DNA of 29,421 nucleotides from an uncultured Butyrivibrio sp. (GCA_910577605.1 CAJTON010000035.1:1-29421); one strand, 5' to 3'; shown: positions 15,350-23,573, counted from the stretch's first letter. Numbers and translations: made by a program. The notes: a model not told the origin generated them from the letters alone.

Positions 15350-17227
15350 ATGAATTTGATTGAAGAATATGATGTCGCAGTGGTGGGAGCCGGTCATGCG
15401 GGATGCGAGGCCGCGCTTGCCTGCGCCAGGCTGGGGCTTGATACTATAATTTTTACGGTCAGCGTTGAAAGCATCGCGCTGATGCCTTGCAATCCCAATA
15501 TAGGCGGAACCTCCAAAGGTCACCTTGTCCGAGAGATAGACGCGCTGGGCGGAGAGATGGGCAAAAATATAGACAAAACGTTCATACAGTCCAAGATGCT
15601 CAACAGATCAAAGGGTCCGGCGGTCCATTCTCTGCGCGCGCAGGCTGACAAGCAGGAGTATACCCGCGAGATGCGCAGAACGCTTGAGAATACCGACAAT
15701 CTTACGATAAGACAGGCGGAGGTTTCAGAGCTGATAGCGGACGACGGTGTGACAAAGGGCGTCAGAACCGTTTCGGGAGCGGAATATCGCACAAAAGCGG
15801 TGATCCTTTGTACCGGAACTTATCTCAAGGCGCGCTGCATATATGGCGACGTCAGTTATTACACCGGACCGAACGGACTTACCGCGGCCAATCATCTTTC
15901 GGATTCACTTGAAAAGCTTGGGATCAGGCTTGTGCGCTTTAAAACGGGAACGCCCGCCCGTGTGGACGGCAGAACGATCGACTTTGAGAAAATGGAGGAA
16001 CAGTTTGGAGATACACCTATCGTTCCGTTTTCTTTTTCAACGGATCCCGATGAGATCCAGAAGGAGCAGGTTTCCTGCTGGCTTACATACACTAATGAGG
16101 ATACTCACAGGATAATCAGGGAAAATATTGACCGCTCGCCGCTTTATTCAGGCGTTATCCACGGTACGGGACCGAGATACTGTCCATCGATTGAAGATAA
16201 GGTCATGCGGTTTGCTGACAAGGAAAGACATCAGGTATTTATCGAGCCGGAGGGAAATTATACGTATGAATGGTATCTCGGAGGAATGTCCAGCTCGCTC
16301 CCGGAGGATGTGCAGTACGCCATGTACAGAACTGTTCCGGGGCTTGAGAATGCCAAAATAGTGAGAAATGCCTACGCGATCGAATATGATTGTATTGATC
16401 CGGTTCAGCTAAAGGCTTCTCTTGAATTTAAGTCAGTTAAAGGTCTTTTCGCGGGAGGCCAGTTTAACGGAAGCTCAGGATATGAGGAGGCGGCGGCACA
16501 GGGATTGATTGCTGGCATTAATGCGTCTATGTATATTTTGAACAAAGAGCCTATCATTCTTGATAGGTCAGAAGCATATATAGGCGTTTTGATTGACGAC
16601 CTTGTGACAAAAGAAAATCGCGAGCCGTACAGAATGATGACGAGCCGCGCGGAATACCGTCTTTTGCTCAGGCAGGATAACGCCGATATAAGATTGAGCG
16701 GATACGGTTATAAGGTCGGACTTGTTTCAAAAGAACGCTATGAATATGTAGAGCGTAAGAAAGAAATGATAGAAGAAGAGGTAAAGCGTCTTAAAAGCGT
16801 AGTTGTTGGAGGTACGGATAAAGTTAATTCGGTTATGGGAAAGTTTGGCAGCACGCCTCTCAATAACGGAATAAGTCTTGCCGATCTGATAAAAAGACCG
16901 GAGCTTTCGTATAGCGCGGTTGAGGAGCTTGATTCTGACAGACCGGAGCTTCCGCCCGATGTCGTCGAACAGGTTAATATAAATATTAAATATGAGGGTT
17001 ATATTTCAAGAGAGCTTACGCAAGTTGCACATTTTAAAAAGATGGAGTCAAAAAAAATTCCGGAAGATATTGATTATGATAAAATAAGCGGACTGCGTAT
17101 TGAAGCAAGGCAGAAGCTTAAAAGCTATGCGCCCGCTTCAATAGGTCAGGCATCGCGTATCTCGGGAGTTTCTCCTGCGGACATTACGGTTTTATTAGTT
17201 TATATGGAGCAGCAGAGGAGGTCATAA
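15350..17227 (+). CDS. mnmG: tRNA U34 modification enzyme MnmG (GidA)
   Basis: This 625-residue FAD-binding protein is the partner of MnmE in making 5-carboxymethylaminomethyluridine at tRNA position 34. The FAD dinucleotide motif GAGHAG is at residues 13-18. The signature CNPNIGGTSKGHLVREIDAL is at about 47-66, and the second glycine-rich block GLFAGGQFNGSSGYEEAAAQ near 365. The C-terminal domain ends with SRISGVSPADITVLL. It starts at ATG with GGAGG five nt upstream, 12 nt after the broken mnmE. Its stop codon directly abuts the rsmG ATG (TAAATG). It appears fully intact although its obligate partner is not. Confidence 0.97.
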   Translation: MNLIEEYDVAVVGAGHAGCEAALACARLGLDTIIFTVSVESIALMPCNPNIGGTSKGHLVREIDALGGEMGKNIDKTFIQSKMLNRSKGPAVHSLRAQADKQEYTREMRRTLENTDNLTIRQAEVSELIADDGVTKGVRTVSGAEYRTKAVILCTGTYLKARCIYGDVSYYTGPNGLTAANHLSDSLEKLGIRLVRFKTGTPARVDGRTIDFEKMEEQFGDTPIVPFSFSTDPDEIQKEQVSCWLTYTNEDTHRIIRENIDRSPLYSGVIHGTGPRYCPSIEDKVMRFADKERHQVFIEPEGNYTYEWYLGGMSSSLPEDVQYAMYRTVPGLENAKIVRNAYAIEYDCIDPVQLKASLEFKSVKGLFAGGQFNGSSGYEEAAAQGLIAGINASMYILNKEPIILDRSEAYIGVLIDDLVTKENREPYRMMTSRAEYRLLLRQDNADIRLSGYGYKVGLVSKERYEYVERKKEMIEEEVKRLKSVVVGGTDKVNSVMGKFGSTPLNNGISLADLIKRPELSYSAVEELDSDRPELPPDVVEQVNINIKYEGYISRELTQVAHFKKMESKKIPEDIDYDKISGLRIEARQKLKSYAPASIGQASRISGVSPADITVLLVYMEQQRRS

Positions 17228-17935
17228 ATGTTCGATTTGTATACGGTGATGAAATCGGTTGATATTGACTTGTCCGATGTTCAGATTAAACAGTTTAATA
17301 TTTTTTATGAGATGCTTATCGAAACTAATAAAGTTATGAATTTGACGGCGATAACGGATTATGACGGGGTGGCGGTCAAGCATTTCGCGGACAGCGCGGC
17401 GATACATAATGTCTATGATATGACAAAGGTCAGAACCGTTATTGACGTAGGAACAGGAGCCGGTTTTCCGGGAATAGTCCTTAAAATAATTTATCCTTGG
17501 ATAGAAATCCTTTTGTTGGATTCTCTTAATAAAAGAGTAAATTTTTTGAACAGCGTAATTGACGCGCTTGGATTAAAAAATATTCATGCGGTACACGGAA
17601 GAGCAGAAGATATAGCTCATAATAATTTATACAGAGAGAAATATGATTTATGTGTGTCGCGAGCCGTTGCCGGATTGCCTGTGCTTTCAGAATATTGTCT
17701 TCCGTTTGTCAGAACGGGAGGCGCGTTTGTTTCTTATAAAGCGTCAGGCTGTCACCAGGAAATTTGTGATGCGGAAAACGCGATAAGACTTCTCGGAGGC
17801 AGTCTTACAAACGCGACAGAATATACTTTGGAATCAGAGCTTGTGAGAATATTTGTTATTATTGATAAGATTAAACCTACGCCATCTAAATATCCACGCA
17901 AGGCAGGGATTCCATCAAAGGAGCCGCTCAGGTAG
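17228..17935 (+). CDS. rsmG: 16S rRNA (guanine-527 N7) methyltransferase
   Basis: This 235-residue protein (GidB/RsmG) methylates N7 of G527 in 16S rRNA using S-adenosylmethionine; loss confers low-level streptomycin resistance in several bacteria. The SAM site VIDVGTGAGFPG is at 71-82, preceded by the family block MNLTAITD and HFADSA. Further along come LNSVIDALGL, the SRAV segment and the C-terminal RKAGIPSKEPL. Length is normal. An AGGAGG site lies inside the end of mnmG, so the two are translationally coupled. It keeps its classic position between mnmG and the chromosome-partition genes. Confidence 0.97.
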   Translation: MFDLYTVMKSVDIDLSDVQIKQFNIFYEMLIETNKVMNLTAITDYDGVAVKHFADSAAIHNVYDMTKVRTVIDVGTGAGFPGIVLKIIYPWIEILLLDSLNKRVNFLNSVIDALGLKNIHAVHGRAEDIAHNNLYREKYDLCVSRAVAGLPVLSEYCLPFVRTGGAFVSYKASGCHQEICDAENAIRLLGGSLTNATEYTLESELVRIFVIIDKIKPTPSKYPRKAGIPSKEPLR

Positions 17936-17944
17936 GAGAATAAT

Positions 17945-18412
17945 ATGGATAGAATAAGTGATTTTTTGAGTAAGGTACAAGAAAATTGTAAGTATGAACT
18001 ATTGGCAGTTGAACAGAATATAGAAAGACTTAATTTACAGATTGTTGATTTTAATAAGTCTATTTCTGATATTGAGGCTTCTATTGATAATTCATATGCG
18101 GTACTTTCTGCGTCGGGGAGTGCTGACGAAGTAAAGACGGCAGAGCTTGTAACACTTCGTGATCTTTTAAAAGAACATGAGAGTGAGCTGGCAAAGCAGA
18201 TCGAAGAGAAAGTGCGTCTTGAAAAAGATATTGCTGAGATTCGTGAGCTAATTGATTTATATAAGAATCAGATAAAGGCGTACGGGGGGATGACAAGTGA
18301 TGATATAATTGTCAAGCTTGATTTTATTTCCAGGCTTGTTAAGGTGGATTCGGTTCGCGCAATAGAAGAAATAGAATTGCTCAAGACTGTGCTGGAGGGA
18401 AAACAAGTTTAA
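17945..18412 (+). CDS. Uncharacterised coiled-coil protein between rsmG and parA
   Basis: I do not recognise this 155-residue protein. It is almost entirely helical with heptad-like spacing: residues 17-45 and 66-115 are rich in Leu, Ile, Glu and Lys, with almost no proline or aromatic residues, broken by a glycine/serine patch at 55-58 (SASG) and YGGMTSDD near 113-120. No signal peptide, membrane segment or helix-turn-helix is visible. TAGGAGA lies just upstream of the ATG, nine nt after rsmG. It sits where Bacillus carries noc, but it lacks any ParB-like motif. The stop lies four nt before the first parS site. A role in origin organisation is only suggested by position. Confidence 0.8.
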   Translation: MDRISDFLSKVQENCKYELLAVEQNIERLNLQIVDFNKSISDIEASIDNSYAVLSASGSADEVKTAELVTLRDLLKEHESELAKQIEEKVRLEKDIAEIRELIDLYKNQIKAYGGMTSDDIIVKLDFISRLVKVDSVRAIEEIELLKTVLEGKQV

Positions 18413-18415
18413 CAA

Positions 18416-18471
18416 TGTTTCACATGAAACATTGTTTGAATAGCACAGAGTGAGATGTTTCATGTGAAACA
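18416..18471. other. parS: Pair of inverted parS centromere sites
   Basis: TGTTTCACATGAAACA (18416-18431) and TGTTTCATGTGAAACA (18456-18471) are exact reverse complements of each other, 40 bp apart start to start. Each differs at one central base from the classical parS TGTTTCACGTGAAACA. The first lies in a longer perfect palindrome (18411-18436, 12 bp arms around CA). They lie just upstream of the parA promoter. ParB would load here as a CTP-dependent clamp. Confidence 0.92.
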
Positions 18472-18506
18472 TTTCATAAAATATAGTAGCATTTATTGAT
18501 AAAAAG

Positions 18507-18515
18507 TGCTATAAT
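18507..18515 (+). promoter_or_regulatory. parA promoter, extended -10 type
   Basis: TGCTATAAT (18507-18515) is an extended -10 with a perfect TATAAT core. No good -35 is present at the right distance. It lies 35 bp downstream of the second parS site and 34 bp upstream of the parA ATG, so ParB spreading from parS could influence it. Confidence 0.7.
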
Positions 18516-18549
18516 TAATAAATACAGATATAAGGGTGCGGAGGATAAA

Positions 18550-19326
18550 ATGGGCAGAATCATAGCAGTCGCCAATCAAAAAGGGGGAGTCGGTAAAACT
18601 ACCACAGCAATTAATCTGTCGGCGTGTCTTGCAGAGAAAGAGCAAAAGGTGCTGGTTGTTGATATTGATCCTCAGGGAAACACAACAAGCGGTTTTGGAA
18701 TCAATAAGGATGATTTAGAAAATACAATATATGAATTGATTTTGGGTGAATGCGAAATAGACGACTGCATTATTAATGACGTTATAGATAAGTTGGACAT
18801 TCTTCCTTCTAATGTCAATCTTGCCGGAGCAGAGATAGACCTTATAGGTGTAGAGAACAGGGAGTACATATTAAGAGATAAGCTTGTTGGAGTTTCAGAA
18901 AAGTATGATTTTGTTATAATAGATTGTCCTCCTTCCTTGACGATGCTTACCGTAAACGCAATGACGACCGCTGATACGGTCCTTGTACCGATTCAGTGCG
19001 AGTTTTATGCGCTTGAGGGGTTGTCACAGCTTTTACATACGATTGATTTGGTGCATGAGCGTTTGAATCCTGATTTGGAAATGGAGGGCGTTGTATTTAC
19101 CATGTATGACAGCCGTACCAATTTATCACTTCAGGTCGTGGAAAATGTTAAGGATAATCTTAATCAGACCATATATAAAACAATAATTCCCAGAAATGTC
19201 AGACTTGCGGAAGCACCCAGCCATGGAATGCCCATTAATTTATATGACTCCAAATCAGCGGGAGCAGAAAGTTACAGATTGTTAGCGGACGAAGTGATGC
19301 ATAGAGGAGAAGATGAATGGCAGTAA
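18550..19326 (+). CDS. parA: Chromosome-partitioning ATPase ParA (Soj)
   Basis: This 258-residue deviant Walker A ATPase binds DNA nonspecifically in its ATP form and works with ParB-parS to segregate origins; in Bacillus it also controls DnaA. The deviant Walker A KGGVGKTT is at residues 11-18. A' is VVDIDPQGN, and Walker B is FVIIDCPPSL near 120. I chose ATG 18550 (MGRIIAVAN) because GGAGG lies six nt upstream and this is the family's usual start; an in-frame ATG at 18496 would add 18 residues and overlap the promoter. Its end overlaps the parB start by ten nt. Confidence 0.97.
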   Translation: MGRIIAVANQKGGVGKTTTAINLSACLAEKEQKVLVVDIDPQGNTTSGFGINKDDLENTIYELILGECEIDDCIINDVIDKLDILPSNVNLAGAEIDLIGVENREYILRDKLVGVSEKYDFVIIDCPPSLTMLTVNAMTTADTVLVPIQCEFYALEGLSQLLHTIDLVHERLNPDLEMEGVVFTMYDSRTNLSLQVVENVKDNLNQTIYKTIIPRNVRLAEAPSHGMPINLYDSKSAGAESYRLLADEVMHRGEDEWQ

Positions 19327-20219
19327 AAAAGGGACTAGGTAAGGGACTTGGAAATCTTATTCCTGAGGGAGAGAAAAACACAGCTTCCACAAAGGTAGTG
19401 GAAAAAATTGTAGAAAAAGAAGTTATAGTTAAAGAACCGGCAGAGATAGTACTGAAGATCAACGAGGTTGAGCCTAACAGAGAACAGCCCCGGCGTAATT
19501 TCGATGAAGATTCTTTGCTTGAGTTGTCAGAATCCATAAGACAGTATGGAATAATTCAGCCTATAATAGTAAAAAGGCGTGAGGACTATTATGAAATCGT
19601 TGCGGGAGAAAGACGCTGGCGTGCCGCAAAAATGGCAGGAATAAAAGAAGTTCCGGTTGTTATAAAGGATTTCAGTGACAGAGAGATAATGGAAGTTGCG
19701 CTTATTGAGAACATTCAGCGTGAAGATTTGAATCCGATAGAAGAGGCGCTTGCGTATCAGCGTTTAATAAAGGAATATGATCTCAGGCAGGACGAGGTTG
19801 CGGAGCGCGTATCGAAAAGCAGGGTAACGATTACCAACTCAATGAGGCTTCTTAAACTTGACGAGCGTGTGCAGAAAATGGTGATTGACGGTATGCTTTC
19901 CAGCGGTCACGCAAGGGCGCTTTTATCAGTGGAAGACGGGGAGAAGCAGTTTACCCTTGCCATGAAAATATTTGATGAAAAGCTAAGCGTAAGAGAAACC
20001 GAAAGACTTGTAAAGATTTTTGACAAACCGCAGACGGTTAAAAAGGTCAAAGTACCTGAACATGACTTTATATACAGGGACGCGGAGGAAAAACTCAAAG
20101 CATCGGTTGGCACCAAGGTGGTAATTAAGAACAAGGATAATAACAAGGGCAAAATAGAAATAGAATATTATTCAAAAGAGGATTTCGAGCGCATAGTAGA
20201 AATGCTGTCCGCAAGATAA
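19317..20219 (+). CDS. parB: ParB (Spo0J) CTPase, parS-binding protein
   Basis: This 300-residue protein binds parS, uses CTP to slide as a clamp along neighbouring DNA and loads SMC condensin. The N-terminus has the ParA-stimulating patch KKGLGKGLGNLIPE, with the basic start usual in Spo0J. The CTP-binding box is GERRWRAAK (97-105), followed by ENIQREDLNPIEEA. The helix-turn-helix is QDEVAERVSKSRVTITNSMR. The C-terminal dimerisation region ends IEYYSKEDFERIVEML. The ATG lies inside the last codons of parA, so the two are coupled. The two parS sites are 0.9 kb upstream. Confidence 0.97.
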   Translation: MAVKKGLGKGLGNLIPEGEKNTASTKVVEKIVEKEVIVKEPAEIVLKINEVEPNREQPRRNFDEDSLLELSESIRQYGIIQPIIVKRREDYYEIVAGERRWRAAKMAGIKEVPVVIKDFSDREIMEVALIENIQREDLNPIEEALAYQRLIKEYDLRQDEVAERVSKSRVTITNSMRLLKLDERVQKMVIDGMLSSGHARALLSVEDGEKQFTLAMKIFDEKLSVRETERLVKIFDKPQTVKKVKVPEHDFIYRDAEEKLKASVGTKVVIKNKDNNKGKIEIEYYSKEDFERIVEMLSAR

Positions 20220-20234
20220 AGGGAGGGAAGAACA

Positions 20235-20750
20235 GTGTTGGATTTTTTCGGATTATTTCAATTTGATGCCCTGTATGCAATTCTTGGTCTTGTCGCGGTT
20301 GCGGTAATTCTGTTGATAGTAATTATTGTTTTGCATATAAAAATAAATAAACTGAGCGAACGCATGGATAAGTTCATGGTCGGCGAGGATACTAAATCCC
20401 TTGAGGAAGTTATAACCAAGCGGTTTGCGGATATTGACGAACTTAAGCTGACGACCAAAAGACATAATAAAAGAATTTCCGGCATAGAAGAAGAGATGGT
20501 TTCGGTTTACAAAAAGGTTGGAATTGTCAAGTACGACGCCTTTAACGAAATGGGCGGCAAATTGAGTTTTGCGCTTGCTATGCTTGACAAGAGCAATAAC
20601 GGATATGTAATAAACGCGATACACAGCAGAGAAGGCTGTTATACATATGCGAAAGAAATTATAAAAGGTGAATCATACATAACTTTGGGAGAGGAAGAGA
20701 AAAAGGCTTTGGATAAAGCCATTAACAGTGATAATGCAATGACCGACTGA
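20235..20750 (+). CDS. DUF4446 family membrane-anchored protein
   Basis: This 171-residue protein has one N-terminal membrane helix at about 11-36 (ALYAILGLVAVAVILLIVII), a coiled-coil stretch to about residue 95, and a compact C-terminal domain with KVGIVKYDAFNEMGGKLSFA and NGYVINAIHSREGCYTYAK. That pattern is the DUF4446 family, which in clostridia is commonly found directly after parB. The function is unknown; the topology places the C-terminal domain in the cytoplasm. It starts at GTG with GGGAGGG upstream, 15 nt after parB. The steady position next to the partition genes suggests a link of origin to membrane or division, which is inference. Confidence 0.88.
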   Translation: MLDFFGLFQFDALYAILGLVAVAVILLIVIIVLHIKINKLSERMDKFMVGEDTKSLEEVITKRFADIDELKLTTKRHNKRISGIEEEMVSVYKKVGIVKYDAFNEMGGKLSFALAMLDKSNNGYVINAIHSREGCYTYAKEIIKGESYITLGEEEKKALDKAINSDNAMTD

Positions 20751-20773
20751 TTATAATTGAGCGAGGTGATACT

Positions 20774-21832
20774 TTGAAAAGAATAAAAGTAAAGGATGCC
20801 GTAGGAGGAGAAACACTTGCCAGTGTAATAATGGGGGAAAGCGGCTGTGTTCTTTTGTACGAAGGAGCAATTCTCAGTTCTGAGCATATATCAAAGCTTA
20901 TTGACAATAATATAGAAGAGATATGTATCAGGGACGAAGTTGTCAAGGAAAGTATCTTATATACTATCGAAACGATAGAAAGGGACAGCATAGATAAAAT
21001 CAGGGACGCAGTATGCAGACGTCTGCATATCGGTGAGGAGTCCGATCTAAAAGTTATAGAGGAAACTGCGGTCAATATAATTAAAAATGTTGTAAATAAT
21101 GTCGATGTCGCAAGCTGCATGGTTGACATAAAAAGAGACAGCGGAGAGCTTTATTCTCATATGCTCAATGTTGCGTCTTTGTCGGCTATAATGGGCATAA
21201 AGGAGGGATTTTCGGAGCATCAGTTAAGATGCGTTACCGAGGGCGCTCTGCTGCATGATATAGGGCTGACAAAAGTAACGATTCCGTATGAGAATGTGGA
21301 AATGGATACGATGCCTGCGGCAGATAAGCTTAATTACAGAAAGCATGTTATAACAGGCTATCAGATGCTTCAGAATTTTAAATGGATGGAAGAAATGACA
21401 AAGCTTATAGTTTTGTCGCATCACGAAAGAATCAACGGCAGCGGTTATCCTTTTCATAAAACAGAAGACAGGCTTTCGGATGAAATAAGACTTGTGTCTA
21501 TATGCGATCATTTTGATGAGCTTGTAAACGGAATAGGTTATGAGAGACATAAAGTCTATGAGGTGGTGGAATATTTCAGAACCACCGGAGCGAAGCTTTT
21601 TGATTACAGAATGACCACTGCAATAATGAATGACATTGCGTGGTTTCCTAACGGAAGCAAGGTCCTGACGAATGAGGGAGAACTTGCCCTTATCATCGGG
21701 CAGAATCACAGTCTTCCGGACCGCCCTATAATCAGGATTCTGAGGACTGCTGACGGCGAGGAGTGCGGCGGCGAGGTGATAAAGGACCTTACTGAACACC
21801 TTACGGTGTTTATTATAGATACGATAGATTGA
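20774..21832 (+). CDS. HD-GYP domain protein, probable cyclic dinucleotide phosphodiesterase
   Basis: This 352-residue protein probably hydrolyses cyclic di-GMP. The HD-GYP domain covers about 115-285: H129 in YSHML, H161-D162 in LLHDIG, H191 in KHVITG, H216-H217 in SHHERINGSGYP (the GYP motif), and D245 in CDHFDEL. All usual metal-binding positions appear present, but two conserved neighbours differ: the lysine of HDIGK is leucine (HDIGLTK) and the aspartate of HHExxDG is asparagine (ERING). Residues 1-70 resemble the N-terminal segment often found before HD-GYP, and no signal receiver or membrane helix is seen. Start is TTG with GAGGTGA six nt upstream, 23 nt after the DUF4446 gene. Activity may be altered by the substitutions. 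Confidence 0.88.
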   Translation: MKRIKVKDAVGGETLASVIMGESGCVLLYEGAILSSEHISKLIDNNIEEICIRDEVVKESILYTIETIERDSIDKIRDAVCRRLHIGEESDLKVIEETAVNIIKNVVNNVDVASCMVDIKRDSGELYSHMLNVASLSAIMGIKEGFSEHQLRCVTEGALLHDIGLTKVTIPYENVEMDTMPAADKLNYRKHVITGYQMLQNFKWMEEMTKLIVLSHHERINGSGYPFHKTEDRLSDEIRLVSICDHFDELVNGIGYERHKVYEVVEYFRTTGAKLFDYRMTTAIMNDIAWFPNGSKVLTNEGELALIIGQNHSLPDRPIIRILRTADGEECGGEVIKDLTEHLTVFIIDTID

Positions 21833-21850
21833 TTCAGGAGGATAAAATAA

Positions 21851-23134
21851 ATGCTCGATATGAAATTTGTCAGGGAAAATCCGGACATAGTTAAAGAAAA
21901 CATCAAGAAAAAGTTTCAGGATTCCAAACTGCCTTTGGTTGACGAGGTCATTGCTTTAGACGAGGAATCAAGAGCGACAAAGCAGGAGGCGGACAGGCTC
22001 AGGGCTGAGAGAAACAAGCTTTCCAAGCAGATCGGCGCGTTGATGGGACAGGGCAAAAAGGAGGAGGCCGAGGAGGTCAAAAAGCTTGTCGCCGCCAATT
22101 CCCAAAGGCTTGCCGAGCTTGAGGAGAAGGAGCCGGTGCTTGAAGAGAAGGTCAGAAAAATTATGATGACCATACCTAATATAATTGATCCAAGCGTTCC
22201 CATTGGTAAGGACGACAGTGAGAATGTAGAAATAACAAGATACGGAGAGCCTTTTGTTCCCGATTATGAGATACCATATCATTCCGATATTATGGAATCT
22301 TTTGACGGAATCGACCTTGACAGCGCAAGAAGGGTTGCGGGCAACGGTTTCTATTATCTTATGGGCGACATTGCCAGACTTCATTCGGCAGTCATCGCGT
22401 ATGCAAGAGATTTTATGATCGACAGGGGATTTACTTACTGCGTGCCTCCGTTCATGATAAGAAGCGACGTGGTTACGGGCGTTATGAGCTTTGCCGAGAT
22501 GGACGCCATGATGTATAAGATCGAGGGCGAAGATCTGTACCTTATCGGGACCAGCGAGCATTCCATGATCGGCAAATTTATTGATTCGGTACTTGACGAA
22601 AATAAGCTGCCCTACACTCTTACGAGCTATTCTCCCTGTTTCCGCAAGGAGAAGGGGGCGCATGGCATTGAGGAGAGGGGCGTATACCGCATCCATCAGT
22701 TTGAGAAGCAGGAAATGATCGTTGTGTGCAGGCCGGAGGAGAGCAAAATATGGTTTGATAAACTCTGGCAAAACACCGTTGATTTATTCAGAAGTCTGGA
22801 CATTCCGGTGCGTACTCTTGAATGCTGCTCCGGCGATCTGGCTGACCTCAAGGTCAAATCCATTGACGTTGAGGCATGGTCCCCCAGACAAAAGAAATAT
22901 TTTGAGGTCGGAAGCTGCTCAAACCTCGGAGACGCGCAGGCCAGAAGACTCAAGATCCGAGTAAACGGCGAGTCCGGCAAATATTTTGCGCACACGCTTA
23001 ACAACACGGTCGTTGCTCCGCCCCGTATGCTTATCGCTTTCCTTGAGAATAACCTCAATGCGGACGGCTCGGTAAACATTCCGACGGCTTTGCAGCCTTA
23101 CATGGGCGGAATGACAAAGATAGCCAAAAAATAA
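21851..23134 (+). CDS. serS: Seryl-tRNA synthetase
   Basis: This 427-residue class II aminoacyl-tRNA synthetase charges tRNA-Ser. The long antiparallel coiled coil that grips the long variable arm of tRNA-Ser is at about 28-105 (Leu/Glu/Lys/Arg rich). The catalytic core has LIGTSEH near 231, motif 2 from SPCFRKEKGAHG to GVYRIHQFEKQE (261-288) and motif 3 NTVVAPPRMLIAFLEN near 395. Length is normal. The start is ATG with AGGAGG upstream, 18 nt after the HD-GYP gene. There is no room for a T-box leader between them, so any serine control must act further upstream. A substrate, tRNA-Ser(GCU), is encoded at the other end of this window. Confidence 0.98.
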   Translation: MLDMKFVRENPDIVKENIKKKFQDSKLPLVDEVIALDEESRATKQEADRLRAERNKLSKQIGALMGQGKKEEAEEVKKLVAANSQRLAELEEKEPVLEEKVRKIMMTIPNIIDPSVPIGKDDSENVEITRYGEPFVPDYEIPYHSDIMESFDGIDLDSARRVAGNGFYYLMGDIARLHSAVIAYARDFMIDRGFTYCVPPFMIRSDVVTGVMSFAEMDAMMYKIEGEDLYLIGTSEHSMIGKFIDSVLDENKLPYTLTSYSPCFRKEKGAHGIEERGVYRIHQFEKQEMIVVCRPEESKIWFDKLWQNTVDLFRSLDIPVRTLECCSGDLADLKVKSIDVEAWSPRQKKYFEVGSCSNLGDAQARRLKIRVNGESGKYFAHTLNNTVVAPPRMLIAFLENNLNADGSVNIPTALQPYMGGMTKIAKK

Positions 23135-23155
23135 CCGTCAGCTGTATTTGCCGGA

Positions 23156-23184
23156 TTGACTTATTGTCTTACGCGTGATAAAAT
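23156..23184 (+). promoter_or_regulatory. Promoter of tRNA-Arg
   Basis: TTGACT (23156-23161), 17-nt spacer, TAAAAT (23179-23184). The leader of about 47 nt to the tRNA contains nested inverted repeats TGAAAC/GTTTCA and TTGAA/TTCAA (23195-23229). Confidence 0.85.
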
Positions 23185-23237
23185 AACAAAAGTGTGAAAC
23201 ATTTTGAATCCTTCAAGTTATTTGTTTCAATAAAAAT

Positions 23238-23314
23238 GTCGCTATAGCTCAGCAGGATAGAGCGACCGCCTCCTAAGCGGTAGGTCGGAGGTTCAAATCC
23301 TCTTAGCGACGCCA
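23238..23314 (+). tRNA. tRNA-Arg(CCU), CCA encoded
   Basis: Acceptor GTCGCTA pairs with TAGCGAC (23304-23310). The D-arm is GCTC...GAGC. The anticodon stem ACCGC/GCGGT encloses CTCCTAA (anticodon CCT, reading AGG). The T-arm is GGAGG TTCAAAT CCTCT with one mismatch or wobble pair. The gene encodes its own CCA. A terminator follows eight nt later, so it is a monocistronic unit. Confidence 0.96.
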
Positions 23315-23321
23315 AAAATTC

Positions 23322-23367
23322 CGCCGAAGACTTTGGGTGAACAAGGTTTTCGGCGTTTTTGTTTTTT
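23322..23367 (+). terminator. Rho-independent terminator of tRNA-Arg
   Basis: CGCCGAA (23322-23328) pairs with TTCGGCG (23349-23355), with an inner CTT/AAG pairing, followed by TTTTTGTTTTTT (23356-23367). Confidence 0.9.
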
Positions 23368-23383
23368 GAGAGGTTTAAAAACA

Positions 23384-23482
23384 GTGAAAAACTTAAATTA
23401 TGTCTTTTTTGAAGAGTTTAAGCATTTAGACAAATTATGCGGTGAGATTTATAATACAAAGAATGGCGTTACCAGTTTGTAA
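23384..23482 (+). CDS. Possible 32-residue remnant or small protein
   Basis: A GTG-started frame of 32 codons with AGAGG ten nt upstream encodes MKNLNYVFFEEFKHLDKLC and continues GEIYNTKNGVTSL. The last codons run straight into a terminator hairpin. Composition (Phe, Tyr, Glu, Lys, His, one Cys) is protein-like rather than random, and the end looks abrupt, as if cut from a longer gene. I have only a vague recollection of similar N-termini in unnamed clostridial proteins and assign no function. Its position just after a tRNA would fit a scar of an integrated element. Confidence 0.3.
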   Translation: MKNLNYVFFEEFKHLDKLCGEIYNTKNGVTSL

Positions 23483-23516
23483 AAAGGCGCAGCATATGAA
23501 AGCTGCGCCTTTTTTT
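23481..23516. terminator. Bidirectional terminator between convergent units
   Basis: GGCGCAGC (23486-23493) pairs perfectly with GCTGCGCC (23502-23509). Seven Ts follow on the plus side (23510-23516), and five As precede (23481-23485), giving a U-tract on the minus side too. It serves the SDR gene (minus, stop 58 nt away) and anything transcribed rightward past the tRNA. Confidence 0.9.
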
Positions 23517-23573
23517 AAGCTTGGTATAATCAAAGATTTATTGGATCTTTTTAACTAAGCAGGAGGGCCGTCG

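Noticed and set aside
17945..18412. Noc nucleoid-occlusion protein by position
   Set aside because: The protein lacks the ParB-like GERR box and helix-turn-helix of Noc and is about half its length.
21833..21850. T-box riboswitch before serS
   Set aside because: Only 18 nt separate the HD-GYP stop from serS, with no room for a T-box, and no specifier or antiterminator pattern is seen.
23193..23202. GTGAAACA half-site resembling parS upstream of tRNA-Arg
   Set aside because: Only one half of the palindrome is present; the other half does not match.
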